DNA from: Pseudooceanicola nitratireducens
GTDB taxonomy: Bacteria > Pseudomonadota > Alphaproteobacteria > Rhodobacterales > Rhodobacteraceae
DNA: 64,000 bases
NCBI RefSeq assembly: GCF_900109195.1
Contig: NZ_FNZG01000003.1
Span: forward strand, 372,001-436,000
Direction: 5' to 3'
Position numbers and translations under genes: made by a program
The notes under the pieces: generated by a model
What the model was told of the DNA's origin: nothing
The model's database searches: none
What the model saw: the letters and a program-made list of their open reading frames with translations, nothing else
In this document: positions 56,142-64,000 of the stretch, piece after piece
How positions within the stretch are numbered: position 1 is the first letter of the stretch
How the letters are laid out: each line of letters begins with the position of its first letter

Positions 56142-56891
56142 ATGACCGTCACCCTGACCACCCAAGCCCTGCCCTATCCCGGCGTCCACAATATCCGGTG
56201 CCTTGGCGGCTATGAGACAGACCAGGGCGGCACCACCCGGGCGGATGCGATCTGGCGCGGCTGTGCGCTGACCGGTATCGCCCCCGATGATCACGAGGAT
56301 CTTCTGGCGCGCGGCCTGTCGACCATCATCGACCTGCGCCGAAGCGACGAAATTGCCCATGCGCCCAACCCCCTGGCCGATGATCCGCGTGTCCTCTACG
56401 TGAACATTCCCCTGTTTGACGGGCTGGACCCGATCGACCGCATGGCCGAGGAAACCGGCGGGCAGTTCGACTTTGGCGTGCGCTATCGCCTGGCGCTGGA
56501 CACCTGCCAGGAGAACATGGCGGCCGTGCTGCGCACCATCGCCCAGGCCGCGCCGGGCGGGGTCTATTTCCACTGCACCGCCGGCAAGGACCGCACCGGG
56601 CTGATTGCCATGCTGCTGCTGGCCAATGCGGGCGTGCACCGCGACGTGATCGCCGCCGAATACGGGCTGACCGCGCGGCTTGGCGCATCGCTGATGGATC
56701 AGCTGCGGGCGATCATCATCGACCGGGGCCAGACGCCGGAACGCACTGCGCAGATCCTGGCCTCGGAACCGCGGACCATGCTGGGGGTGCTGGATCACCT
56801 GGACGCGACCTATGGCGGGCCGATCGCCTATCTGGATCAGATCGGCATCGACGCCGCCCTGCGCGCGCAGCTGGTGGCGCGGCTGGTTTAA
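56142..56891 (+). CDS. Tyrosine-protein phosphatase (Y_phosphatase3 type)
   Basis: A 249-residue phosphatase with P-loop HCTAGKDRTG (Cys145, Arg151) and an N-terminal segment VHNIRCLGGYETDQGG typical of the atypical PTP group that includes the lipid/tyrosine phosphatases LipA and MptpB. The IIDLRRSDE strand holds the family's conserved Asp/Arg. It may act on phosphotyrosine or phosphoinositide; there is no signal peptide. GAGAGGAGCCCCC precedes the ATG. Single gene. Confidence 0.9.
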   Translation: MTVTLTTQALPYPGVHNIRCLGGYETDQGGTTRADAIWRGCALTGIAPDDHEDLLARGLSTIIDLRRSDEIAHAPNPLADDPRVLYVNIPLFDGLDPIDRMAEETGGQFDFGVRYRLALDTCQENMAAVLRTIAQAAPGGVYFHCTAGKDRTGLIAMLLLANAGVHRDVIAAEYGLTARLGASLMDQLRAIIIDRGQTPERTAQILASEPRTMLGVLDHLDATYGGPIAYLDQIGIDAALRAQLVARLV

Positions 56892-57007
56892 AACCCCTTA
56901 GGGTGTGTTGCCGGGGGCCATCCGCCCCCTGCCACGACCACCCTGCGCCCGGCGCATAGATGGCACCCTGCGCGCGGCACCTAAATGGCACCCCGCGCGC
57001 GCCGCGA

Positions 57008-58957
57008 TTACCGGTTCAACAGCTTCAACAGGCCCTTCTTGGCCTCGTCTTCAAGCTTGCGGCGCAGCGCATCCTCGGCGCTTTCGCCCTCTTGCTGGGT
57101 GATGCCAAGCTCGCTCTCGACCTTGGCTTTCACCTTCTCGCGCACACGGTTTTCCAATTCCTTCTTCTCTTCCGCCGCGTTCAGTTCAATCGCCTTTTCC
57201 ACGTCGACGGAAATGCGCGGTTTGGCCCAGGGGCCCCGGATCAGCACTGGAAGCGCCAGGCCGCGCCCGTCGCGGGCCTTCAGGCTGACCGGCGTGAACA
57301 GATAGTCGATCATCTGCTTGCCCAGGTCGACGCGGCCTTCGCCGCGCGCCTCGATCCCGGCCAGCTTCATCAGCAGGTCAGAATTGCTCAGGACCCCTTG
57401 GGCAATGGCAAAATTCGCGGTGGTCGCGTCAAAGATCGTGGTGCCTCCGGTCGGATCGCCGCCCCGGAACAGCCGGTCCAGGTCCAGCCCTTCAATGGTG
57501 CCGCGCCCTGTTTCAATCCCGCCGTCGCCGGACAGGGAATTCATGATCGCCGCCACCGATTGACCCGAGCCCAGGAATTTCACCCGGGCCGAGGCATCGC
57601 CGGTGAACCTGGTGATGCCGGCAAGCTCGCTTAGCGCCTGTTTCAGCTTGATGCCGCTGGCGGTCAGGTCTCCTCCGACGGACAGGCCATTGCGGTTGTT
57701 GGCGACGAATTCCCCGGTCAGCACCCCGCCAAAGGCCTGAACCTCGCGCAGGGTCGCCACCGCGCGCGCCCGGTCCAGTGTCACCAGAACCCGCGTCGTG
57801 CCCAGAGTCGTCGCCCCAAGCGCGACCGAGGGCGCACTCAGCGAAATCTCACCATCCAGCGCGCCCAGAGCGCTGGCGTCGATCGGCGCGGTGGACCAGC
57901 CGACTTGCGCCGCCCCCGCCTGCGCCGGAGCCGCGTCGGACGACAGCGCCGTCAGGTCCAGCGCCCCGGCAGTCAGCTGCGCGGTCAGGCGCGGACGGTC
58001 GCCGCCAAGCGCCAGATCCGCCGCGACCCGGGCCGAGTTCTTGCCCGAGGACAGCGTGCCTTCACGCAGGGCCAGCCGGTTGTCGCGGGTCAGCGTGATG
58101 TCACCCGCGACCGCAAGATCCCGGCCCAACCCGGGCGACAGCCCCGGATCGGCCTGTCCCAGGGCCGCCATCATCCGCCCCGTGTCCGAGGCCGTGAGGC
58201 TAAGCGCGCCCTGCACTTCGGGGGTAAGAGAGGCGCGGCCATCGAATTTGCCCTTCGCGCCCGGCATCTCGACCGTCAGGGAAAGCGGGCTGATGTCGCC
58301 GCCCGCAAGCCCCGCCACGTCCGAAACAACGCCGCGCAGCCGCACCGGATCGCCCGCCGGGCGCAGGATCAGATCCACATCCGCCGCGCCGCCATCGTCG
58401 GGATAGGCCAGCACCAGGTCAAAGTTGCGCTGGCTGATCTCGGTGCCTGCCTGGGCGTCGATGAAATAGACCGACGCCCCCGTGACCTCGGCCCGGTCCA
58501 GGGTGATGGGCGTGGGGCGTGCGGTGCCGGCCGGGGCCGCCGTATCCTGGGCCGCGCCACCGGACGCGCCATTCAACGTGACCTCCCAGTTGCCCACGCC
58601 CTGGCGGTTCCGTTCCAGCAGGATCTCGGGGGCCTGGGCGGTCAGCGCGCGGATCCGGACCTCGCGCTTCAGCAGGGCCGCGGCATCCACCCCGATGGTC
58701 ACCGACTTGGCCTGAAACATCGGGCCGTTCTCGGACCAGGGCGCATTGGCGATCTTCAGCCCGTCGGCGGTGATCCCCAGTTCGGGCCAGAAGGTGACCC
58801 GCGCGGCCCCGCCGATCTGCACGTCGCGGCCGGTCCTGCGGCTGATCTCATCCGCGGCCATCTGGGCGATTTTCTCGCCGGGAATCAAAAAGAAACCACC
58901 GATCAGCACCAGGGCAAAGACGATCACAGTTCCGATCAACAGACGTATCAGCCGCAT
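57008..58957 (-). CDS. AsmA family protein
   Basis: A 649-residue envelope protein. One N-terminal membrane anchor (residues 1-24, [20 protein letters not shown]) is followed by the AsmA N-terminal domain ([31 protein letters not shown]) and a long beta-rich body. The C-terminal AsmA-2 region has [20 protein letters not shown], ending with a coiled Lys/Glu tail. AsmA-like proteins are thought to move or organise phospholipids between the membranes. GGAGGACCTG precedes the ATG at 58957. Divergent from rimO across about 100 bases. Confidence 0.9.
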   Translation of the reverse strand: MRLIRLLIGTVIVFALVLIGGFFLIPGEKIAQMAADEISRRTGRDVQIGGAARVTFWPELGITADGLKIANAPWSENGPMFQAKSVTIGVDAAALLKREVRIRALTAQAPEILLERNRQGVGNWEVTLNGASGGAAQDTAAPAGTARPTPITLDRAEVTGASVYFIDAQAGTEISQRNFDLVLAYPDDGGAADVDLILRPAGDPVRLRGVVSDVAGLAGGDISPLSLTVEMPGAKGKFDGRASLTPEVQGALSLTASDTGRMMAALGQADPGLSPGLGRDLAVAGDITLTRDNRLALREGTLSSGKNSARVAADLALGGDRPRLTAQLTAGALDLTALSSDAAPAQAGAAQVGWSTAPIDASALGALDGEISLSAPSVALGATTLGTTRVLVTLDRARAVATLREVQAFGGVLTGEFVANNRNGLSVGGDLTASGIKLKQALSELAGITRFTGDASARVKFLGSGQSVAAIMNSLSGDGGIETGRGTIEGLDLDRLFRGGDPTGGTTIFDATTANFAIAQGVLSNSDLLMKLAGIEARGEGRVDLGKQMIDYLFTPVSLKARDGRGLALPVLIRGPWAKPRISVDVEKAIELNAAEEKKELENRVREKVKAKVESELGITQQEGESAEDALRRKLEDEAKKGLLKLLNR

Positions 58958-59058
58958 CAGGTCCTCCGGCAGGGTTTCGCCGAGCCACGATAGCAGCCCC
59001 CGCCCCGGCAGCAAGCGGTGACGCTTGCAAACTGGCCGCAACGCGGTATAGGCGGGCC

Positions 59059-60444
59059 ATGTCCCAGAATCCTCCCAGCCTTCGCCCGGATCTTGCCCCT
59101 ACGCCCCGTTTCGACGACACGCGCCGCCCCGGCCAGCCGTCGATCGGCATGGTGTCCCTTGGCTGCCCCAAGGCGCTGGTCGACAGTGAACGCATCCTGA
59201 CCCGCCTGCGCGCGGAAGGCTACGCCATCAGCCCGGACTACACCGGGGCCGATGCGGTGATCGTGAACACCTGCGGTTTCCTTGACAGCGCCAAGGCCGA
59301 AAGCCTTGAGGCCATCGGCGAGGCGCTGAATGAAAACGGCAAGGTCATCGTGACCGGCTGCCTGGGGGCCGAGCCCGAGTATATCACCGGCGTGCACCCC
59401 CGCGTGCTGGCCGTGACCGGCCCGCATCAATATGAACAGGTGCTGGACGCAGTGCATGGCGCGGTGCCGCCCGCGCCCGATCCGTTTATCGACCTGCTGC
59501 CTGCCAGCGGCGTCAGCCTGACACCCCGGCACTACAGCTATCTTAAGATTTCCGAAGGCTGTAACCACAAGTGCAAATTCTGCATCATCCCCGACATGCG
59601 CGGCAAACTGGCCTCGCGCCCTGCCCATGCGATCCTGCGCGAAGCGGAAAAGCTGGTGGATGCGGGCGTCAAGGAGCTGCTGGTGATCTCGCAGGACACC
59701 TCGGCCTATGGGGTGGATCGCAAGCATGACGCCAACCCCTGGAAGGACCGCGAGGTCCGGTCCCATATCACCGACCTGGCGCGCGAACTGGGCGAACTGG
59801 GGGCCTGGGTGCGGCTGCACTATATCTACCCCTACCCCCATGTGCGCGAGCTGATCCCCCTGATGGCCGAGGGCAAGATCCTGCCCTATCTCGACATCCC
59901 CTTCCAGCATGCCCACACCGACACGCTGCGCCGCATGGCACGCCCGGCGGCGGCGGAACGCACGCTGGACCGGATCGCCGAATGGCGCGACATCTGCCCG
60001 GACATAACCCTGCGATCCACCTTCATCGTCGGCTACCCCGGCGAGACGGAAGAAGAATTCCAGACCCTGCTGGACTGGATGGACGAGGCGCAGCTGGATC
60101 GCGTCGGCTGCTTCCAGTACGAAAACGTCGATGGCGCGCGGTCCAACGAATTGCCCGACCATGTGCCGGATGAGGTCAAGCAGGACCGTTGGGATCGCTT
60201 TATGGAAAAGGCTCAGGCCATTTCCGAGGCGAAACTGGCCGCAAAGGTTGGAAAAGTGATGGACGTGATCGTCGACGACATCGACGAGGACGGCATCGCC
60301 ACCTGTCGGACCAAGGCCGATGCGCCCGAGATCGACGGCAACCTGTTCATCGACGAAGGCACTGAAGGCCTGAGCGCCGGCGACATCGTCACCGTCGAGG
60401 TCGACGAGGCCAGCGAATACGATCTCTGGGGTCGCCGGGTTTAA
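59059..60444 (+). CDS. rimO: Ribosomal protein S12 methylthiotransferase RimO
   Basis: A 461-residue radical SAM enzyme that adds a methylthio group to Asp of ribosomal protein S12. The N-terminal UPF0004 domain carries cluster cysteines in [11 protein letters not shown] and NTCGF, with a third in TGCLG. The radical SAM cluster is Cys168-x3-Cys172-x2-Cys175. The TRAM domain closes the chain. It has an extra N-terminal stretch of about 25 residues before the conserved core. Single gene. Confidence 0.96.
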   Translation: MSQNPPSLRPDLAPTPRFDDTRRPGQPSIGMVSLGCPKALVDSERILTRLRAEGYAISPDYTGADAVIVNTCGFLDSAKAESLEAIGEALNENGKVIVTGCLGAEPEYITGVHPRVLAVTGPHQYEQVLDAVHGAVPPAPDPFIDLLPASGVSLTPRHYSYLKISEGCNHKCKFCIIPDMRGKLASRPAHAILREAEKLVDAGVKELLVISQDTSAYGVDRKHDANPWKDREVRSHITDLARELGELGAWVRLHYIYPYPHVRELIPLMAEGKILPYLDIPFQHAHTDTLRRMARPAAAERTLDRIAEWRDICPDITLRSTFIVGYPGETEEEFQTLLDWMDEAQLDRVGCFQYENVDGARSNELPDHVPDEVKQDRWDRFMEKAQAISEAKLAAKVGKVMDVIVDDIDEDGIATCRTKADAPEIDGNLFIDEGTEGLSAGDIVTVEVDEASEYDLWGRRV

Positions 60445-60647
60445 GAATCGCGTGATCGGGCCCTGCGACCCGGCCCTTTCCAATCGCCCGGATCACCCTG
60501 AAATTACGACGCCGGCGCATTGTCCCCACGACTGCGCCGGCGTCTGACCTGTCCCCCGCTCTGCCCAGTGCAGCAACGCCCCATGACCGTTGCTGCTGGC
60601 GAAGGACCGGTATCCCTTGTCTCCGACCCGACGAGGCCGGAGGCGGA

Positions 60648-60902
60648 TCAATCGCCCCGCAGGCTTTCCAGCAGGCGCTTGTTCCGGCAATAGGACGGCG
60701 CGCTGCGGGCGGTGTCGTGATTGGCCTGCCACTTGGCACAGGCCTCGCCCTCGCGGCAGGCGGCACAGGCCAGAACGGCCCCGCGGTAGTCCCCGACCAT
60801 ATCGGCATCGCGCAGGATGAACCGCCCGAAATCGACGCCCAGCTTTTCGCTCATGCCCTGAAACAGCGCCTCATGTTTGACGAGTCGGCTGAAAAATCCC
60901 AT
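60648..60902 (-). CDS. Small four-cysteine protein, DUF6455-like (copy 2)
   Basis: An 84-residue protein ending in a conserved cysteine module: Cys46-x2-Cys49-x5-Cys55, Trp58, then APSYCRNKRLL with Cys72. The first 40 residues are helical. The same module, in the same order, is in the protein encoded 11 bases upstream. AAGGATCGAAGAC precedes the ATG. I believe this is the DUF6455 group of Rhodobacteraceae. Four conserved cysteines suggest a metal or Fe-S site. Function unknown; cytoplasmic by lack of a signal. Confidence 0.72.
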   Translation of the reverse strand: MGFFSRLVKHEALFQGMSEKLGVDFGRFILRDADMVGDYRGAVLACAACREGEACAKWQANHDTARSAPSYCRNKRLLESLRGD

Positions 60903-60913
60903 GTCTTCGATCC

Positions 60914-61186
60914 TTATTCCGCGGCCACCCGGGCCAGCCGGGCGAAGGTTGCGGTGTTTTCGCAATAGTCGGGGGCGCGGTCGGTCCGCCCCGCCAATGA
61001 CTGCTGGTCCAGCCAGCCCCTGCAGCTGTCCGCACAGGCACAGCCCCGGCAGTTGGTGACCATCTCGGCCCACTCGGGAGAGGTGACCTGCCCGGCCTGC
61101 ATCGCCTCGGACAGATCGACGCCCGTCGCCTGGCCCATGCGGCGCACGAGGTTCAGATGTGTGTGGATGTGTCCCAGTTTCGGCAT
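60914..61186 (-). CDS. Small four-cysteine protein, DUF6455-like (copy 1)
   Basis: A 90-residue protein with Cys46-x2-Cys49-x5-Cys55, an added Cys51, Trp58 and APDYCENTATF with Cys75: the same module as its downstream neighbour. The N-terminus (MPKLGHIHTHLNLV) has three His residues. GGGAGAGACC precedes the ATG. The two genes are 11 bases apart and form an operon. Paralogues by tandem duplication are likely, though outside the Cys module they have diverged. Possible metal or redox protein. Confidence 0.72.
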   Translation of the reverse strand: MPKLGHIHTHLNLVRRMGQATGVDLSEAMQAGQVTSPEWAEMVTNCRGCACADSCRGWLDQQSLAGRTDRAPDYCENTATFARLARVAAE

Positions 61187-61296
61187 GCGGTCTCTCCCGG
61201 CTGATGGCCATGGGATAGACCGGCCCCGGGCGTGCGACCTTGATCCGGATCAAACCTGAGAAAAAAGCGGAAAACCTTGGGGGTGCGGCAACAAAA

Positions 61297-61318
61297 AGGG
61301 GGCCATGATCGGCCCCCT
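61297..61318 (-). terminator. Rho-independent terminator of the M48 lipoprotein gene
   Basis: AGGGGGCC-ATGATC-GGCCCCCT, 8 perfect pairs, with A5 on the left giving a minus-strand T run, 18 bases past the stop. Confidence 0.9.
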
Positions 61319-61335
61319 GAAGCGTGTTGCCCGGT

Positions 61336-62052
61336 TCAGCGGAGGGCGCGGCGCACGGCCTCGACCCGGTTTGCATTGGGCGGATGGGTTCCCAGGAACC
61401 GGTTGCCCGGATCGGGAGAGCGTTCGAAATAGCGCGCGCCATTGATCGCGTTGTAACCCGCGTCGCGGGCGATCCGCGCGCCGATGGCGTCGGCCTCAAG
61501 TTCATAGTCCTTGGCGTAGACGCGCGATCCCAGCACAGCCCCCAGGCGGGCCGCCGTATCCAGCGCCGCCCCCGAGGCACCGCCCCGCGCCGCCGCGCTG
61601 GCAAAGATCAGCGCCCCGGCCCGTGTCGATTCGCGCCGCCGGTCCAGGTGGCGGGCAATGTGGTGGGCGGCTTCGTGCGACAGGATGAACGCCATCTCGT
61701 CGTCGTTCTGCACATAGGCGATCATCGGCACGGTCACCGCGATCACCGGCCGCCCCTTGTCGTCGACCATCTGGAAGGCGTTGATCGGGGCATCAGCGCG
61801 ATCATCCACGACGATGTTGTAATCGCAGTTCAGATCCGGGGCCTGCGCGCGGCAGGCGGCCTCGGCCACGGGTTCGACCCGGTCGGCCACCGTGACGAAG
61901 CGGCGCGCGGCGGCGCGGACGTCGGCCGGGATCTCCTCGGTCGTCTGCGAGGGCTGGCTGGGGGGCGTGCTGGTCGGCACCGGCACATCACAGGCGGCCA
62001 GCGCCAGAAGGACCGGAACGAATAGGGCTCTGATGATCTGGGCTTTGCGCAT
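61336..62052 (-). CDS. M48 family metallopeptidase lipoprotein
   Basis: A 238-residue lipoprotein with signal peptide and lipobox LAAC (Cys21). The zinc motif HEAAHH (in FILSHEAAHHIARH) and the third ligand region YELEADAIG (ExxxD) are intact, so it should be an active peptidase of the BepA/LoiP type, acting on misfolded outer-membrane proteins. The C-terminal THPPNANRVEAVR block is typical. GAGGCAGGACAC precedes the ATG at 62052. Single gene with strong terminator. Confidence 0.92.
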   Translation of the reverse strand: MRKAQIIRALFVPVLLALAACDVPVPTSTPPSQPSQTTEEIPADVRAAARRFVTVADRVEPVAEAACRAQAPDLNCDYNIVVDDRADAPINAFQMVDDKGRPVIAVTVPMIAYVQNDDEMAFILSHEAAHHIARHLDRRRESTRAGALIFASAAARGGASGAALDTAARLGAVLGSRVYAKDYELEADAIGARIARDAGYNAINGARYFERSPDPGNRFLGTHPPNANRVEAVRRALR

Positions 62053-62202
62053 GTGTCCTGCCTCTTTGGCCCTATCTATCGGCAGTTCGGGGTGAATTTT
62101 CAACCACGCAAACCTGACTTTGCCGTCATGTCACGAACATATCACCCCTTCGGAATGCAAAGCCGCTTGCCCCGGGGGCAATGAGCTGGCTAAGAAGTAT
62201 AC

Positions 62203-62448
62203 ATGTTCACCATCGAGCACGAATTTGACAGCACCCTGATCACCCTTGTCGATGACGAGGCCGACACGATGTTGCAGGAGGACGTTGTCATCAACGCCTT
62301 CGCGGAATGTGTCACGATCGAACAATATGACCCCCGCCAGGACAATGTGCAGAAGATCACCCTGTCCATGGCGCAGCTGCGGGATCTTGCCGCGGCCTTC
62401 AACCTGCCCGAGGGGAGCTATACGCTTCGTCCTTCGGAACAGGACTAG
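62203..62448 (+). CDS. Conserved hypothetical protein, acidic
   Basis: An 81-residue acidic protein with alternating hydrophobic residues (TIEHEFDSTLITLVDD, NVQKITLSMAQLRDLAAAF), probably a small beta-alpha domain; no cysteine-rich site, signal or membrane segment. The ribosome site (AAGAAG) is weak but codon pattern looks coding. It lies divergent from the M48 gene across 150 bases. Family not recognised. Confidence 0.65.
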   Translation: MFTIEHEFDSTLITLVDDEADTMLQEDVVINAFAECVTIEQYDPRQDNVQKITLSMAQLRDLAAAFNLPEGSYTLRPSEQD

Positions 62449-62550
62449 GCCGGTCCGCGTCTGGTCTGCGTCAGGTCTGGCCGGTGCCCGGGCTGATCAG
62501 TACGAGGTCTGATCGGAGCGAGGTCTGATCGGCCCCCCGCCGCGTAAGGC

Positions 62551-62814
62551 TCACCCCTTCAGCGCAAAGACCTTGTCCCGCGATGTGCACCCACGCACCA
62601 GCGTCAGCGCCGATTTCGGCACGCCCATGGCCTTGGCCAGCAGGGCGATGACGGATTTGTTGGCCTTCCCGCCCTCGGGCACGGTGGTTGTATAGACGCG
62701 GATCGCACCCTCTTCGACCACGATACGGTCGCGCGCGGCCTTGGGTGTCACCCGCACGGTGATTTCCGCGCCCGACTGCGCCAACCCCGTCAAATCCGGC
62801 AGATCCCGTGCCAT
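62551..62814 (-). CDS. DUF167 (YggU) family protein
   Basis: An 87-residue protein with the YggU pattern: ITVRVTPKAARDRIV, IRVYTTTVPEGGKANKSVI and VRGCTSRDKVFALKG, a small alpha/beta domain of unknown role. The ATG at 62814 is chosen because the next 350 codons upstream in frame look non-coding. It is divergent from the class II deacetylase gene. Confidence 0.88.
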   Translation of the reverse strand: MARDLPDLTGLAQSGAEITVRVTPKAARDRIVVEEGAIRVYTTTVPEGGKANKSVIALLAKAMGVPKSALTLVRGCTSRDKVFALKG

Positions 62815-62916
62815 GTATCCCCGCGTATCCCCGCTTGCCCCGCACCCTGCGCCGGGCCACACTTGTCCAAAAGGAAAGGCCAGATCACGCTGGCCCAATG
62901 ACAGGGAGGATGCGCC

Positions 62917-64000
62917 ATGGCGCGAGACGGGACAAGCATGCGCGCCGGGAAAACCGGCTTTTACTGGGACGAACGCTGTTTCTGGCACGCGGGAGGCAAT
63001 TACGCCCTGACCCTGCCCCTGGGCGGGCTGGTCCAGCCGCTGGCCGCAGGCGGCCTGCCCGAAAGCCCCGAGACCAAGCGCCGGCTGCGCAACCTGATGG
63101 AGGTCACCGGGATCACCGCCGATCTGGTGATGACCTCGGCCCCGCCCGCCAGCCGCGCCGACCTGGAACGCATCCACCCCGCCAGCTACCTGGATGAGTT
63201 CAAATCCATGTCCGACGCCGGCGGCGGAGAGCTGGGCCTGCGCACCCCCTTTGCCAAGGACGGATACGAGATTGCGGCCCTGTCGGCCGGGCTGGCGAAA
63301 CAGGCGCTCATGGACGTGATGGAGGGCAATGTCACCAACGCCTATGCCCTGTCGCGCCCGCCCGGCCACCATTGCCTGCCCGACTGGCCCAATGGCTTCT
63401 GCCTGATGGCCAATATCGCCATCGCGATCGAGGCCGCACAGGCCGCCGGTCACGCACGCCGGGTCGCGGTGATCGACTGGGATGTGCACCACGGCAACGG
63501 GACCGAGCACATCTATTACGACCGCGACGATGTGCTGACGATTTCGATCCACCAGGAAAAGAACTATCCGCTGGATACTGGCGATGTTGCTGACAGGGGC
63601 CGGGGCAAGGGGGACGGGTTCAACATGAACATCCCCCTGCCGCCGGGTGCGGGCCATGTGGGTTATCTCGAGGTGATGGACCGCATCGTCCTGCCCGCGC
63701 TTGACCGCTTTGCGCCGGATGTCATCATCGTCGCCTGCGGCTTCGACGCCGGGATCTTCGACCCGATCGCCCGGATGCTGTGCACCGCCGAAACCTTCGG
63801 CGAAATGACCGTCCGTGTGATGAACGCCGCCGAGCGCCTTTGCGAGGGCCGCCTGCTGCTGGTGCACGAGGGCGGCTATTCCGAGGCCTATGTGCCCTTC
63901 TGCGGTCACCGTGTTTTGGAGGAACTCTCGGGATCGTCCCACAAGGCCCCCGACCCGATGGCCGCCACGGTCGCCGCCCGCCAGCCGAACGCCCGGTTCG
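62917..64000 (+). CDS. Class II histone deacetylase family protein (3' end outside window)
   Basis: The reading frame runs from the ATG at 62917, preceded by GGGAGGATG, to the end of the window without a stop: 361 residues so far. Deacetylase marks: RPPGHHCLPDWPNGF (catalytic His pair), VIDWDVHHGNGTEHI (zinc Asp and His), ACGFDAG (zinc Asp), and VHEGGYSE with the conserved Tyr. Family members of this kind act on acetylated lysines or acetylpolyamines; the eukaryotic name is historic. The protein is nearly complete; the missing C-terminus should be short. Confidence 0.9.
   Translation, partial: MARDGTSMRAGKTGFYWDERCFWHAGGNYALTLPLGGLVQPLAAGGLPESPETKRRLRNLMEVTGITADLVMTSAPPASRADLERIHPASYLDEFKSMSDAGGGELGLRTPFAKDGYEIAALSAGLAKQALMDVMEGNVTNAYALSRPPGHHCLPDWPNGFCLMANIAIAIEAAQAAGHARRVAVIDWDVHHGNGTEHIYYDRDDVLTISIHQEKNYPLDTGDVADRGRGKGDGFNMNIPLPPGAGHVGYLEVMDRIVLPALDRFAPDVIIVACGFDAGIFDPIARMLCTAETFGEMTVRVMNAAERLCEGRLLLVHEGGYSEAYVPFCGHRVLEELSGSSHKAPDPMAATVAARQPNARF

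Overview
The window is a GC-rich chromosomal segment of an alphaproteobacterium, almost certainly order Rhodobacterales (Rhodobacter/Roseobacter group). Lineage markers are three proteins with VPLPA-type C-terminal sorting signals, a stand-alone Hint-domain protein, methylmalonyl-CoA epimerase coupled to a DUF1467 protein, tandem DUF6455-like Cys proteins, and a degenerate intergenic element built on TATTT plus CCTCCGGCGGG. I see no insertion sequence, prophage, CRISPR array, rRNA or tRNA. This is mostly core genome with normal housekeeping neighbours.

Layout. 1-2.5 kb: a minus-strand operon of two PaaI-type thioesterases and a MATE exporter. 2.7-10.5 kb: two paralogous MerR regulators and a beta-oxidation set (acyl-CoA dehydrogenase, a small RHH-like protein, GST-like protein, thiolase, FadJ-type hydratase/dehydrogenase). 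10.7-18.5 kb: a VPLPA protein, Hint protein, sulfotransferase, TSUP transporter, acyl-CoA synthetase, a degenerate M48-like membrane protein and Ada. 18.6-24.6 kb: a SPOR protein, then the tightly overlapped nucleoside salvage operon cdd-deoA-deoB-add-upp. 25-27.4 kb: malic enzyme maeB. 27.4-31.6 kb: prpE with a VPLPA protein on each side. 31.7-40.5 kb: CsbD, nadK, glyA, an esterase, small membrane proteins, a DUF1353 lipoprotein, lepA, an MBL hydrolase and a small exported protein. 40.6-47.2 kb: LMW phosphatase, sirtuin, a copper chaperone pair, rpmB, meaB, hrpB. 47.4-55.1 kb: argD-argF, a large MORN-repeat protein, nadE, a flavodoxin and an orphan response regulator. 55.3-64 kb: mce-DUF1467, a tyrosine phosphatase, AsmA, rimO, tandem four-Cys proteins, an M48 lipoprotein, two small proteins and a class II deacetylase cut by the window end.

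Metabolic logic: beta-oxidation yields acetyl- and propionyl-CoA; PrpE activates propionate; Mce and MeaB serve the methylmalonyl-CoA branch; MaeB links C4 acids back to pyruvate. Several regulatory sites are readable: a paired MerR-type operator before merR2-fadE, a TTTGCAAA cluster before prpE (the box I recall for short-chain acyl-CoA regulators of Rhodobacteraceae), and a near-canonical NtrC palindrome before argD-argF.

The most distinctive unexplained structure is the recurring 3'-flank element: eleven copies, nine of them downstream of a stop codon and in that gene's orientation. No wholly new multi-gene system is evident. The best leads are that element, the MORN protein with alternating repeats, the tandem four-Cys proteins, and the inactivated Hint and M48-like proteins.
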